Source: Thunnus maccoyii (taxonomy: Eukaryota; Chordata; Actinopteri; Scombriformes; Scombridae). Taken from it: a stretch of DNA of 64,000 nt. Below are positions 38,971 to 52,300 of the stretch, in pieces. A program made the position numbers and the translations under genes. Position 1 is the first letter of the stretch, and each line of letters opens with the position of its first letter. The stretch lies in contig NC_056550.1 in assembly GCF_910596095.1 (NCBI RefSeq), positions 13,317,501 through 13,381,500 on the forward strand, given 5' to 3'. Under the pieces are notes generated by a model. It searched no databases, was not told the DNA's origin, and saw nothing but the letters and a program-made list of their open reading frames with translations.

Positions 38971-40675
38971 CTATATTCCTTTAGAGACTTTGGATATTAA
39001 TTAGACCTGTAGTCCACAACAGTTTACTGTCTCAGCTATTGATGGCTTGGTCAAAAGTCAAATATTTTGTTAGATTCCCACATACAGACACCATCAGCAG
39101 TCTGTCACATGCAGCCATATATATATGTTAATTGTGTGTTGGGAGGTGTGTGATGAACAAATGACTTTCAAATGCTTGTGAAATGGTTTTACCACTTAAT
39201 CCTGTTTGTTTCATCAGCTTTCCTCACTTGATCATTTGAATTTAACTTACATGAAGGAGAATCCCTACCAGTAACAGGTTAGTTAAAGCTGTAAGTACCA
39301 CTGCTGTAATTTCCGTCGACCTTTGTTTTCTGTGCACACATAATGAGATCATAATCGTTTGTCACCTATAGGTTCAAAACAAAAATCAGCCCACAATTCT
39401 TTAGCATTTGACACTAATGACAGTCAACTATTCATTTATGATCTCCAGGAATAGCTTGGGTCAAAAAGTCTAATAATTAATTTGAAGCTTGGTGTGTAAC
39501 ACACAATGTGATCAACATCTCAACATAGTTTTTGGTGTGAATAACCTCTATTTAAACCAATGATTGAATGCTTTACATGAGTAATACAGGCAGAGTCTTC
39601 AGTGGTAAGTATTGGCTCTTTATCTCATGTTAAATATGCTAATTCAGTTAAATTTTGGAACATTGTTTAATTTCTCCACCATGTAAGAAAATAACGAACC
39701 AAGATTATTGGACTTTTTAGATGTTGCGCAAGAAAGCTACAGTATAAATCTTTTACTTGCTAAAGAATACAGTATTATACAAAGATGTAACGCATTTTCT
39801 TTTGTAGTTATATCATACTTTTTCTGAGAATATGATGGTACTGGGTCGACTTAGACGCTCTGGTTGCAGGGATATTTTCTTTTGGTTTCAACTGTAAGTT
39901 ATGTTTAAAAACTGAAGGTTTATTATTAATATTTGTTTCAGGATTTGTCCCTTTCAAAGAACTCTACACAGGATTTTTGTGTAATTTCTGTGTCCAAGTC
40001 AGAATGTGACTGTTTTATCTTTGAATAAATCTGTTCATAAACTCTGATTTGCCTTTGTGATGTTTTCCTACCATGTTCTCATTGTTTCATATTTGTAAAC
40101 AGCAAATAGTTACTCCTTGATAAATTTAAAAGTTTGTGTTATCAGGCTGTCAATAGAGCCAATGATATAAAAAAAATACTATGATCATATTAGTAGTAAT
40201 GCAGAATTTATCAAGACTGAATTGTCGCATTTTTGCAGAACTGCGTTTTCTCAAAATATCCTCAAGTACAAAAAACTGGGACGTATCTGTCAGGATTTTG
40301 TCAGCATTTTACAGTATGGAAATATGAAACTGGCCTCTTTACAAGAACAATTTCCTCTACCTCTCAGAACATTTTAAAATGCACAACTAAAAACCGGATC
40401 ATTCAAAAATATTCAATTGTCTAAATACACAGATTTCAGGTTTAGCTTATTTATTTGAGCGACAAATGTGTTTCTTACAGTAACTGATCAGTTCAATACC
40501 TCTAAAGATCCACAAGTCTAATTTTGACAATTAGACCCAGTCATATCACTGAATGCATTCTTATTCTACATATAGGAAATTAGATACTTATAAGCCATCT
40601 AATAGTCAATTTAGAAAAAAGGTCAGTACAAAAAACCAAGTATAAATACATAAGCGCTTCCAAGCCCCTGATCCA

Positions 40676-40790
40676 GCATGAGACAAGTCTCACCATTTCC
40701 TGTCTTCTCATTTGTTATCAGGGGCCCTCACAGCTTGGATCACAATGTCCCTAAACCTGCAGTAAGTTTGGTGAAGGTCCTTGTGCATTT
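40676..40790 (+). repeat. stem-closed element, copy C
   Basis: Same upstream text as copy B (GACAAGTCTCACCATTTCC...GTTATCAGGGGCCCTCACAGC). The closing stem pairs CAGGGGCCCTCAC with GTGAAGGTCCTTG. About ten bases of the first inner arm are missing relative to B. Confidence 0.6.
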
Positions 40791-40989
40791 ATATGCGTGC
40801 ATTTCCTGTTAAGCTGTTTTGCGTCCTTTAACCCATATCCTTCGGTTATTGAATGGTGAGAACATCAAGAGGCTCCATTTTAATTAAATAGCTTCACACT
40901 GATCCTAGATATCTAGATGTTATTGAAATATGAGGCTATTTTAAAAAACAAACTAAACTGAGGGATGAGAGTTTGATGATCAGATTTAT

Positions 40990-42320
40990 TAGACAGAAAA
41001 TCAACAAAAAACAAAATGCTTGTGAGATTCAGTGTATGAAACATTGTTTACAGGAAAATATATGTCAGATGTTCTGCACAACTGTATTGTCTCAAATTAC
41101 CTTTATCAAAAAATCTCATTTACAATCTTGTCATGATATTGTCTGCTTTTTATTATACACAAACACAGGACAGACTCTCAATTACTGGTACCATTAAATT
41201 TACACTTCATCATTTAAAGTACAAAAAAAATCTAAAACTGAAAATATAGTAATGATTTAAAATGATAAATGACTAACTGATTCCAAATGTACATACTGTG
41301 TGAAAAAGGTTTCATGAACTAGTTACAGCACTTCTTATTCTTGGTCTATAATATTTCCATTAGATCATTTTATGTCTTGATCTTTTTTTTCAAAATCATT
41401 TGAACAGAGAATGTTTAACCTGCATTCATGATCATTTTGATACCTTAATATCCATAAGTCGTGTGTCTTGAGAATCATACCCAAGTAAAAGCTTTATCAC
41501 TGGATACATCTTTGTGTATACAGCAGTGCTTATAACAAAATGGATATTTAGAAATATTTTGCACAGACCGTTAGACCACTATTATAGGCAGTGCTGTTAT
41601 CATCACACATATAAGAAAGAAACCCCAACAAAACACAAAATGCTTATGAGATTCAGTGTATGAAACATAGTTTACAGGTAGTATACGTCAGATGTTCTGG
41701 ACAACTGTATTGCCTTGCTGACCTTTATCCAAAAATCTCATATTTGCAATCTCATCATGATATTGTCTGCTTTTTATTATACACAAACACAAGGCAGACT
41801 CTCTGTTTACTGGTACAATTCAATTGCACTTCATCATTTAAAAGTAAAAAGTAAAGTAAAAAGCATAAAACTGAAAATATAGTAATGTTAAAAATTATTC
41901 CAAATGTACATACTGTGTAAAGAAGATTTAATGAATTAGTTACAGCACTTCTTACTCTGGTTCCTTAATATTTCCATTAGATCATCTTAAGTCTAGACCC
42001 TTTTTTAAAAAAGACTATGTCTCTTGCATTCATGATCATTTTTGATACCTCAATATCCACAATTCGTGTTTCTTGAGAATCATACCCCATGAAAGTCAGC
42101 TTTTTATTATACACAAACACAAGGCAGACTTTCTGTTTACTGGTACAATTCAATTACACTTCTCTGATCATTAAAAAAGTACAAACAAGTATAAAACTGA
42201 AAATATAGTAATGTTCAAAATAATTCCAAATGTACATACTGTATATAAAAAGTAAAAAAACAACAACTGTTTACAGAGTTTCTTACTCTGACTATTTCAT
42301 ATTTCCATTAGCAAGATTCT
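40990..42320. repeat. threefold degenerate direct repeat downstream of samd9l
   Basis: The first unit runs about 40990-41490 and the second about 41620-42095. Both contain ATGCTT.TGAGATTCAGTGTA, GTCTGCTTTTTATTATACAC and TTGAGAATCATACCC. A shorter third unit runs about 42099-42320. Each carries TTTATT (41149-41154, 41773-41778, 42103-42108), which is AATAAA on the samd9l strand. Confidence 0.75.
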
Positions 42321-42616
42321 AGCCATATTTTAGTTTAGCTAGTCAGAAAAAAATATTTTGTTGACTGTCTATTCTTCAAAATTGTTCTGAATGTATTTAC
42401 TTCAACCCTGACATATATTACAAAATGGTAGGTATGATTCAAATGATATTCTTGTGTTTGCTATGCAAATGCAGAGACTAATTTCACATGTAAATAGTTG
42501 TCATATAGAAACAAGGAAAGGCCTACAAAAGTCTTTGTGGCTCTAAGTCTAAGGGCTATTGTAGCTTAGCACTGATTTATGCAGATCTTGAGAGGTGCAT
42601 TTGGGAGCATTGGAAA

Positions 42617-45600
42617 TTACTCCATTACTTGGATGTCAAAGGCAACCACTCCATCAAACGAGAACCCTAAGTAGAAGGTGACACTTTCATTTCCATTTGG
42701 CAGGGAGGCAGAAAATCGAGGAAAGACCCTAATTTTGCTGTCTCTGGTTGTACCTTTGACAAATAAGTTTCCGTTTTCTGTCCATCCTTCAACACGTTTC
42801 AGTGACTGCACAACTTCCCTGGTTTTCCATACCTCCCCTCCAAGCCATTTCAGCTTTCTTTCACTTAGAGTGCCCTTAATCTGCTTTTCAATAGCACCTT
42901 TGTGGACAATCTTGTTAAGACCTTTTGCCTTTGCCAGAAAGAAGTGGGTCGCGATTCTGCTTTTCCTTGGACGCACATGTTGAATTTTTTGCTCATAGAT
43001 TCTCTGAAGTGCATCAATGGCTGATGAGAGGATCTGACTACCAGCAGAACTGAGTTCATTGCTAGTCTCAGGCCAAAACAGAAGGGAGAGAAGGAAGAGA
43101 GCACTTGCTGATGACATGTTTCTCCCCTTTGTAATAAATCTCTTGCTGAGTTCTTGAAGCTTTTGAAGAGACAGGAGCTTTGAGGACCCAGGTAGAGTAC
43201 AGTTGAGAGCTATTTGGCAAAAGATGAAGTTTGCAAGTTCTGTCTGGTCAAGGTAATTCCATGTCAGGTTTTCTGGGTACATGCTGATTATTGTCTCAAG
43301 TTTTTTTCCAGCTCTCTGTGGGTCTCTGTCATATAGTAATGAGAGGATGGAAGTAACATTTCCTCCACCAAGCTTGTAGGTCTTCATCTGTCTTTGGAAT
43401 GGAGAAAGTTTTTCAGCTGGACTGGCAATGTCAGTGCTGCCGCTTTCAGCTGTTTGGTCACCCTCATCTGGTGTAGTGCAGAAAAAGCCAGCATATACAG
43501 CACTCTTTTTTGTCAACCATTTTCTAGGATTGTATACTTGTTCTGGATCCCTTGCATCAAGCTCTTCATCCTCCTCACTAATATCAGTTTGAAAGTAGCT
43601 GAGGTCTTCAGAGATGCACTCAAGTGTGTGGTACAAGCTCTTTTGTAATCCTTTCAACTGCTGATGAAACATCTGCCAGGGTTTTTTAACCTCTGCTGGT
43701 ATGTAGTCTGTTAACAAGTACTGCATCAACTCTGATTTTCCAGTATCATTTGAAAAAACATCAACACCTGACAGGAATTTCAACAGCCTGCAGCCAACAT
43801 CTACCTCTCCGTAGTATGAATTGTTAAAGCTGGCGGTCTCTTTCTTCTTTGCTTTTTCGGAGGCCCTGAAGGCAGAAATTCCCTTGAGTGCAATGCGTAT
43901 GATTTCAATTCCCCTTTCAGGTGATGGTGATGGTTCTTTTTCCTCAAGTGTGTCATACAAGTGATAAAACCACCACTTGTAAACTTGTCCCAATGTGTCG
44001 AGGACAAATGTATCATATGGAAGAAGAGATTTTGCTTTTTCTGCCCATTCTAGGGCCTCTTCAAATCTCAAATTTGTGTAAAGCAGCCGGGCAAGCTGTT
44101 GTGCCACGAACGCATCTTCTCCCAAACCTAGGTAAGCAGCTTTCATGAGATCAACAGCTTTCTGAACATGACCTCTGGTTTTGCTGACATGCTCAATAAG
44201 GGGTGAAAAAGCTGTGTCTTCAGGATCTCCTCTGCTCTTTTTGTTGCGTCTGATGAAAAGAGTTTTGATGAACTTCAGGAACTCATCTCTGTCGAACCTG
44301 TGATTGATAAGTACCTTGTCGTTGATGAGATCCATGGCAATATCACACTGAGGCAAATTTGCAGACAGCTGACGCAGAATTTCCTTTGCCACTAGTGGAT
44401 GAATAATCCGTATTGATGAGATGTGTGTTGAACCATCTCTAAGATGGATGAAAATAAGCCTAGCTTCATCACTGAGATGATCCACAAATGCATGGTACTG
44501 AGCTCCTTCCACATGGGTAGCTATGCCGAGAGATGCTTCACAGTGTGACACCGATATGTATGAATCTTCCACATAGCAATTCAAGAGAGCCACAAATCTG
44601 ATGAGGCGAGTGATAAGTGATGAATGATCAATGTTATCTAAAAGGTTTTTCACAAAGTCCTTAATGTAACTTTTACTGAACTCTTCACTCATCAGCACAA
44701 ACGTGAGGATGAAATCTGGTTGAAACTGCAGTTTGAGTTGTTCAAGCTTTTTTGTGAACAGAGGCTTCTCTGCCGTTGTCAGCTTATGTGTGACTGCTAC
44801 TGTTTGAGATGGCGATGCTCTGCACATTCTTTCTGGGTCATTTGACCTGTTGCAGATGAGCAGGATGAAGCACAACACAGACTGACTTATTTTTTTGGTT
44901 GCTGTGACATTTCCAAGCTCCCGTCTGAGATCATGTATGTCATCTGCATTGCGGTCCTCTAGCAGCAGAAGTACTGGAAGACAGTTGTTTTTGTCTCTCT
45001 CATCATGTTCCCTCAGTTTCACTGCATGCTCACACACAGTTGTGATTTCTTTACACTGTTTAACAACTGCACACCGTACTTTTGTCCTCCAACTCCAGAG
45101 GACCTGTCGTGCCACTGTGCTTCCACCACTGCCAGGTTGGTGGTATATGTTCACACTCTCAATTGAACGAATGACGTTACTACAATGTACCATGTTGTCC
45201 AGGATTGTGTTTGCTTCTTGGTAGGCATCCCTCTTTATGATATCCCCACACTTGTGTTTGTCAGCAAGCCAGAAGTTGATCCAGTCTATCTTTCCGCCTC
45301 GATAAAAGTAGCTCTCAATTTGTTGGATTTCATCCTCGCTCATGATCTCCAGTTTTGTATCATCACACTGGTCAACACTGATGATTTCCAAAGAATCTAG
45401 CATGGCCTCTGCAACTGACTTTAAGAAGCATCGTCCGCCATTTAAGACGGGTAATGTCCTTGTGAGTTGATTCTTTGAGAGCTGAATGCTTTGAACTGTG
45501 GCATCCACACGACTCAGTGGCATTTCAACAATGCTGATCTCTTTAAGTGTAGACTTGTGACAAGACATTTCTGCAAGATTTGACCACTTTTTGTAGTTTT

Positions 45601-48600
45601 CCTTTGACTCTGATATGACTGCCAAAAAATCATGTCCATTCATCTCTGCATAGAATTCATGGAATGTCTCAACAAGAGGCTGCTCAACATCAGACATGAG
45701 CAGGAAGAGGACTACAAATGAACGCCTTGGAAGGATATCATTGCAGATGAGCGACACTGTTTTTTTCAGTTTCTTTTTTCTTGTTTTGATCCAGGTTTTT
45801 TCATCGCAGGTTTGTTCTCCGCCAGGGAAGTTGTTTCTTCCATTGCAGAAAATCCAGCTTGTTCTCTCAAAAAGCTGCAAAGAATGTATGATGTCAACAG
45901 TTTTTAAGCCATCATTGATTGCATAGTCATCAAGAAAGTGAAGGTTTACAGCCTTCTGCTCCTTATATCTACCACAGAGACCTGATTCCTTTGAATCAGG
46001 GTCAAAATCAAACACACAGAAAAGATTCATGTGAACCAAGAAGCCTATGCTGTCAAGATGCTCTGGGTGAAATCTGTTTGTCACAATGATGTAAAACAGA
46101 GAGTTGTCCATGTGTGTTTTTCCACATGTTAAGAGGATGGAGAGTTTCCTCTTTTGATCCGCTTTAGAGTCAACAGCTGTTTGATTGCTTGAAGATTCTG
46201 CCTCCTCTCTCTGTTGGTCTTTCTCTCTCAGTTGTTGGATGAATTGAACAAGGTCATCTTCAGGTATACGGGGTGTGTTAGCTCCCACTCTGTGATAGGG
46301 AACTTTCTCTTCACATTTTACTTTGTTGTCCTTCTCAGAGAATTTTGGGACACCAACATAGTAAAGCTTATCTTTTACAATGCTTGCTTTTGGGACAACA
46401 TCATATTCAATGACCCATGTTTTCTCAGTAGTTTCCTTGTCAAAGACCTCAATGAATCGGGGGTTCCTTATGCAATTCCTGGCATCAGATTGTTGATTTG
46501 ATCCTTTGAAGCATTTTTCAATGTAGTCTAACGCATCCACAAAATCTTGATTCCTGACAGGTATTCCTATAATTTCACCATGCTGGTGTTTGCCTCTTAA
46601 TTTGTCCATAATCCCAAAATGAATTGTGCCATTGGTTCGCATATTCATGCATGCACATGCAAATCTTAACACCTCACTTGCTACTTTTGTTTGTAGCTTT
46701 TTTGACTCTAATTTGTGGGCAATCTCCAGTGACTTATATTCATGACATGGAACAATCATGTTATCAATCCCTGTCTCTGGTGGAAGCACATTGTGTTTGA
46801 CATATCTGCAGCTTGGTTCACGCTGGTCAAATTTCTGATAGTCACAGAAAGATGAAGTTACTCCTGTAGAAGTTGAGCTGTCACTGCACTCTGTAGGAAT
46901 ATTCTCTCTTTCTGCTCTTTCACAAGGTTTTTGTGAAGAGGGGTTTGGTTCTTGTCCTGGAATTAACAAGTCCTCTTTTATGTCATATTTACTTTTACCA
47001 CTTAAATCTTTTCCTTTTTTCAGTTTGTTTGGTTCGGACTTTAGAAGCTGATCTCTTTTCTTGAGTAGGTGTTCAATTTGGCCACCTTTCATTCCAATTG
47101 TTGTGCTGAGGAATTCCCTCTGTAGAGTTGTGAGAACTGGCCCTGTCACTTCCTCCTCTGACAGTTTTATTATGTAGTTCTCTTTTATTCCAATACCTCT
47201 CAACCAGGAGCTCACATGAGATTCTGTCCATCTGTCATAAGGCAGTTCCTGCCATCCTGTGGAACAAAATGTTAAAACCAAGTGTCACAAAACAGCAGTT
47301 TAATACATATTTGACATGTACTGAGGAGTCATTTTACTATAGCAAGAAAAACCAGCAAGTGCCACACACTGTATAGTTTCATGTCTTTGAGTAACAGTGA
47401 TCATGTGAATGGTCATAATTGGGCATATTCTAGCGTACTCTCATCAGTCACATGTTCCTCTATTTGATATTTTTTGTTGTTGCTGCCATTTCCTTATTTA
47501 CTCTGCAGACTTTTTTTTAACCTGCAGAAATAATCATTTGCTTCATTTACATCAAAAGAAAAAAGAATAAATAAGGTTTTGTTGCTTGAGCTTAAAAGGG
47601 CACAAATAGTATTTAACTACTGCAGGAGACATTTGTCATTTTTCATACTGTGGTGACATTCGCATGACACTGCGGATTCCTGTCATTGTTTACTGTTAGT
47701 GTTGTTAAAGATCAACAATCAGTCCTTGATGTTTCTACTTGCTATGCATGTAACTAATGCTTATAATAAATATAATACTAAAATAGACTCACATTTGAGA
47801 ACAAGGAAGGTTGGAAAGCCAAATGTAGACAGGTTTTACTGACGTGTAAGTTGTTTTGTATTGAAAAGTGAAATGTTTTAAGTACTTCTGGGTTTAAAGG
47901 GTCAGCTCACCCAAATTACTGTATAAAATATACATTTTTCCACTTGTTCCTTGTGGTCCCAGCATTGCATCTGTTAAAGGCTAATTCATCTAACTTGTAG
48001 TATGTTTAGAATCACAGCTAACACACATGTGATTCTATACATACTACAATCGGGGGTCAGCTGATGCATTCATGACAGAACAACAAAAAAAGTCTAAAAA
48101 AGAAAATTGTGCATTCAAGCGGTTAATGAGACCTTGACCATGAACCATGGCCATGAATGAGCTTTTTTTTTTTTAGAAATTAGGATTTTTGTGTGTGTGT
48201 GTGTGTGTGATTTGAGTTCCACTTTGTTCCCCTTTCCATTTGGTACTGTCAATTATTCTGAATTAATCTCTAAATATAATACCTAAAATGCACTCTGGTC
48301 AAAGGGCAACTTGTAAGGAGGAAAAACACTGCTGCACTGACCTCTAGAGGATGAGAGGTTCAAGTCTTTTGCACTTCTGATCATGTATTAGTGAGCACAA
48401 CCAACTGTGATCTGACATTGCACAGTTGTACACTGTGAAGTGTAGTGGTGTACAAGGTTGAGATAAGAGCATGGCAACTGCTAGAAGGCAGTGCATGCAT
48501 AATTCTAAACCTAGTTATGCCCAATCTAATATTGATGCCCAGCACAATTATCACCCTGGTGTCAATATTTATGTGTAAACTGCTACAGTTGGAAAACAGA

Positions 48601-49073
48601 AGAACAAGATGAAGAATATCTTGGGTCACATGTGCAAATTTAATATATTACATTTAAGATATCTTGTAAGTGCAGTGCAAAACAATGGAAAAAATTCAGG
48701 GTTTTACTTAACATGTCCAAAAAAATGTATCTCATCACAGTGTCATCTTGTACAATATTTTATTATGATACGTTGGCTAATACTGAAATGCCAAAGCATA
48801 ATTTTTATGAAAGTGTGTGAAGACTTTATATGGACATGTGCCACACAAACTCTATTAGAAGTGGTGACTTTGTTTAATCAACAATCAACAGCTCTTGGAC
48901 ACAGAAGAATTAATACTGTTTCCTTGAATTAGCACTGGTACTTAATGGCACCAGACTAACTGGATAAAGGACTATATAATTGTACCATATATCCTGCCCT
49001 TATTTCTACTACACGGTAGCAATACTTTATGCAACATTTTATACTCACCCATTTCTGTGGAGCTGCTTTCCAT
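42617..49073 (-). CDS. samd9l: SAMD9/SAMD9L-like antiviral NTPase
   Basis: Two coding exons on the minus strand: 49049-49073 (ATG, MESSSTEM) and 42617-47256 (4,640 bp, single exon), giving 1,554 aa; human SAMD9 and SAMD9L are slightly under 1,600. The apparent in-frame start upstream of 47256 is intron sequence, since a good acceptor (TTTTGTTCCACAG) precedes GWQELPYDRW. Domains: SAM about 10-78; AlbA_2/Schlafen-like nuclease-type domain about 175-335 (RTNGTIHFGI, IIGIPV, PRFIEVF); SIR2-like region about 380-590; STAND-type P-loop HQPGSGGST at 714-722 with Walker B LLLLED at 771-776; TPR-like helices around 1030-1110; C-terminal OB-like fold. In mammals SAMD9 and SAMD9L are interferon-induced, restrict poxviruses, repress translation and can cleave tRNA-Phe. 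Activity in this fish protein is inference. Fish copies could equally be named samd9 or samd9l. Confidence 0.93.
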
Positions 49074-49129
49074 TTTTCATAGATGTTCCTAAGGACAGCA
49101 AAAGACTAACATTTAATATTTGTTACACG

Positions 49130-49370
49130 ATACTGTAACTTTGTTTTTTTTAATAATCATTGACGTGCACATGTACACTAGACCAAATATCACACTTAAC
49201 ATATGCAGCACAACATTGATAGACTGTCTTCCTTTGACTTCTTATCCGTTCACTACAGCTATATCCTGCACTCGTCTCTACTTGGTCTCCTTTTTTTTTT
49301 TTTAATTATCATTCACATGCACGCTAGACCAAATATCACACTTACCATGTGCAGCACAACACTAGAGCAC
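49130..49370. repeat. tandem duplication upstream of samd9l
   Basis: About 75 bp containing CTAGACCAAATATCACACTTA and GCAGCACAACA occurs at about 49138-49213 and again at about 49290-49368, both preceded by T-runs. On the minus strand the second copy has a GTAAGT donor after CTGCACATG; the first copy has lost the GT. It may be a 5' UTR exon of samd9l in one copy. Confidence 0.6.
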
Positions 49371-49373
49371 TTG

Positions 49374-52300
49374 TATCATTGTTGATCAGGTATCAATCTT
49401 GCTCTGTCTTTGTTGGTGAAAAAGCAGTGTTAGCACACATTCCCTCAACACTCTAATGTGTTTGAAATTTACTTGTATACAAAATCAGAATGAAAATTTG
49501 TTTTTTCATCATTTATTTTGTATGTATACGAGTCAGTTTTATAACATGTAGTTATCTGCCTGGCAAATATATCTCTCGTGGCAGTGATTAATGATAAAAA
49601 CTACTGGCTCTTGTGCTAGATTATGCATTTATACCATGTAAAGTTTTTATGTATGGACCAAGTCAAATTTCATGAGCAAATTTGTACTTTGTCCTCTTTA
49701 CCTCATGCACACAAATTAGTAACTCCTTCTGGAGTTACTGTAGCAGTAGGAAATTAAGTTGCAGATTGTTGTGGCAACCAAACAAATACATTCCTTCATA
49801 TTAATTTATTAATTCAGCACACTTGTGCTTGTCCCTTTTCAATATTATGTTCTGCACACAGTTTCCTCTGAGTGTTTTCTCAATTTACTCAAAACTTGCT
49901 AATGAATGTTTGATAAATTGCCTTGTTTGCACCACATATATAAATGTGTAAAAACATAGAATATAAAAATACAGTATTTCTGTCACAAGTGTCACAGAAA
50001 AGTAAATGAAGCTCTAGGAATCCTTGTGCATCACTGGTCTTTGGGATAGTAATATGGTGCATTTTAGCCAACGTGATATCCTGTCCACTGTTTTTCAGAA
50101 ATTATTTTGATAGATTTCATGAAATAAGTCTGAGCGAATCCTACATTCTACATTATTAAAATGCAAAATGGCACTGTTATTTCATTTGGTTTAGGGGTTT
50201 AGGAGTCACATTGTCTGCCAATGTAAAACTGAAGAATCCATCTCATTTAATTTTGTTATAATTAAAGAAGGGTTATTATTTGGAGTACACAAAATTTTCA
50301 TTTTGTCAAATTATGTGTTTTCAAACATGAAAAGTAAAATGACTTTAAATGTCGTGGTTTTGTCAGCATGTACACACAAATGGCAAATTAAATTCCAGTT
50401 TGATTTGAAGCTGTTCTACAAGCTTATCGGACAAAAATGACCTCCCTCTATTCTGATATTATGTATTTTCTTTGTGTTGAATGCATCTTAAGGAATGTAA
50501 GAAACCTTTAGTTGAGGCATCATGTTCATGTGTCATAAAGACAAATGTGGAATAACATCTAATAACATCATTCGGGATCATCAAATTTACATAGTTGCAT
50601 ATTCAGTCCAGTTGACTACAACATTTTAAAGCAAAACACCACTCAGAAAAAAAGCATGAATATCAGAAAACAAGATCCTTAGCATGTTTCTTATTAATTC
50701 AAGCTGCAACTTTATCCCCACAGGTACAATAGACTGAGCCAATGTCCATGTATCAATTCTACCAGCGCAATTCTATTATTCTAATTTGCCTTGAACAACA
50801 TCCGATATGTACAAGGCTTTCATTTGCAAAAAAATATACAATATATTTGGTTTTGCAAATATATATATATGTATATATAAATATATATATATAGCTGCAG
50901 AACGGAAAGATTATGATCGTCCCCAGACACAAAACGTAGCAGACAAAAAATGAAAACATGTTTTGGAACATTAGGTTATAAATGTATTAGACTGAATCGG
51001 ATAAATCTGCAAAAACAGTTTTAAAAAGACTCTAAAGCTTATAAAACTCATTGCACCTACCAGTATCCTGATCTCATAGGCAACCTCTATTCAACAGCCC
51101 ACTTCCTGCTTTACTTGGTGCATTAAGTACTGCGTATTGTTCTGTTATTGTCAGGGGTGTGTCTCTAGTTTGAACCCCGATTTATTTTTATATAGCACAT
51201 ACACTTGACAGTTTTCCACTTACTCACTTGTTTATAAACTGATTTTGCCAAATGAATGTTATTAAAGGCTATACTGTACAACTTCATACTAGACAATATT
51301 TGTTGATCAACCATCCATCTTTATATACTAATCATAGTATATGACAGTAAAGCTACTTTCAGACATGTACCTCTTTACATTAATCTGATAGCAGTTTAAC
51401 ATGTCACTCTCATGAAGAAGCACCTGGGTCACTTTTATGACATGCCTATAGACGGCAGTAAAAAGTGTTGTAGAAAGGCTCATTTCATGAACATCTAATG
51501 ATGAATACATGAGGCAAGCAGCAGCAAGATACTCATTTTGACCAGAAACTGTCATCACTCTTTACCATACATCTCAAACAGTAAAATTGTTGTGTCACTA
51601 CTGCTTAGCCTATGACTGAAACATAAAGGATCCTTTGTGCTGCCCTCAAATGCTTGGTTGTCCAAAATGAAGAGATTATTTTATGAAGCAAACATGGACC
51701 TGTTCCAAAGGTGATTTCATGTTGTTTGGGTCAGCTGAAAATCAAAACTATTTTATGTTGGCTGAGTTACAAGATATGTTTCTCTCTTTCTCAACAGGAG
51801 AACAGAAACCAATAAAAACTGAATGAGTAGGAATAGAAACTTAGCAGGAAATTGAAACTTAGAGAGCAACACAACCCTGCCCAGGCAGAATATGTAGCAG
51901 AGGAAGGAAAAAAAAAAAAAAAAAACACATTTTGAAACAAGAATTTATACTTGACATTTTTGGACATTTAACTTGAATAAGAGTGTTGGGTGGAGAAATT
52001 TCCTTCCTAAGTTTTCTAGATCTTTGGGGGTGAACAGAACCCAAGTAAGTATTAAGCTGGACACTCCAAACAACTAAAAGGCTTCCAGTAGCTGAAAGAA
52101 AGCTCAGGACTCTCTGAGAGAGGAGAGAACCATTAAGTTTCCTTTCCTTACTGCTTCTTTAAAAGCAACATTGATTAATGCTCATTAGAAAATTAGTGCT
52201 ACTTTTATGTACTTTCTTGTATTTTATTGTTTTATTCAAAATTTTAAAAATATATATTTGAGTATCTGTTAATACAATTTCTGTGTGTGTAGTGCGGAGG

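Larger units (their letters stand above)
37655..42616. other. znf207 3' UTR and znf207-samd9l convergent spacer
   Basis: No reading frame is supported. Forward AATAAA signals occur near 38262-38267 and at 40024-40029. A stem-closed element occurs at 38060-38127, 38728-38802 and 40720-40788. A strong hairpin lies at 38924-38970. A threefold repeated segment with reverse-strand AATAAA signals fills about 40990-42320, probably samd9l 3' UTR. Confidence 0.6.

Noticed and set aside
47257-47281. Apparent N terminus of samd9l in the large exon
   Set aside because: A strong acceptor at 47257 and a phase-matched ATG exon at 49049-49073 explain the start better; those codons are intron.
51781-51796. 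ISRE-like TTTCTCTCTTTCTC upstream of samd9l
   Set aside because: The spacing is wrong for a GAAANNGAAA core and it is 2.7 kb from the coding start; pyrimidine-rich by chance.
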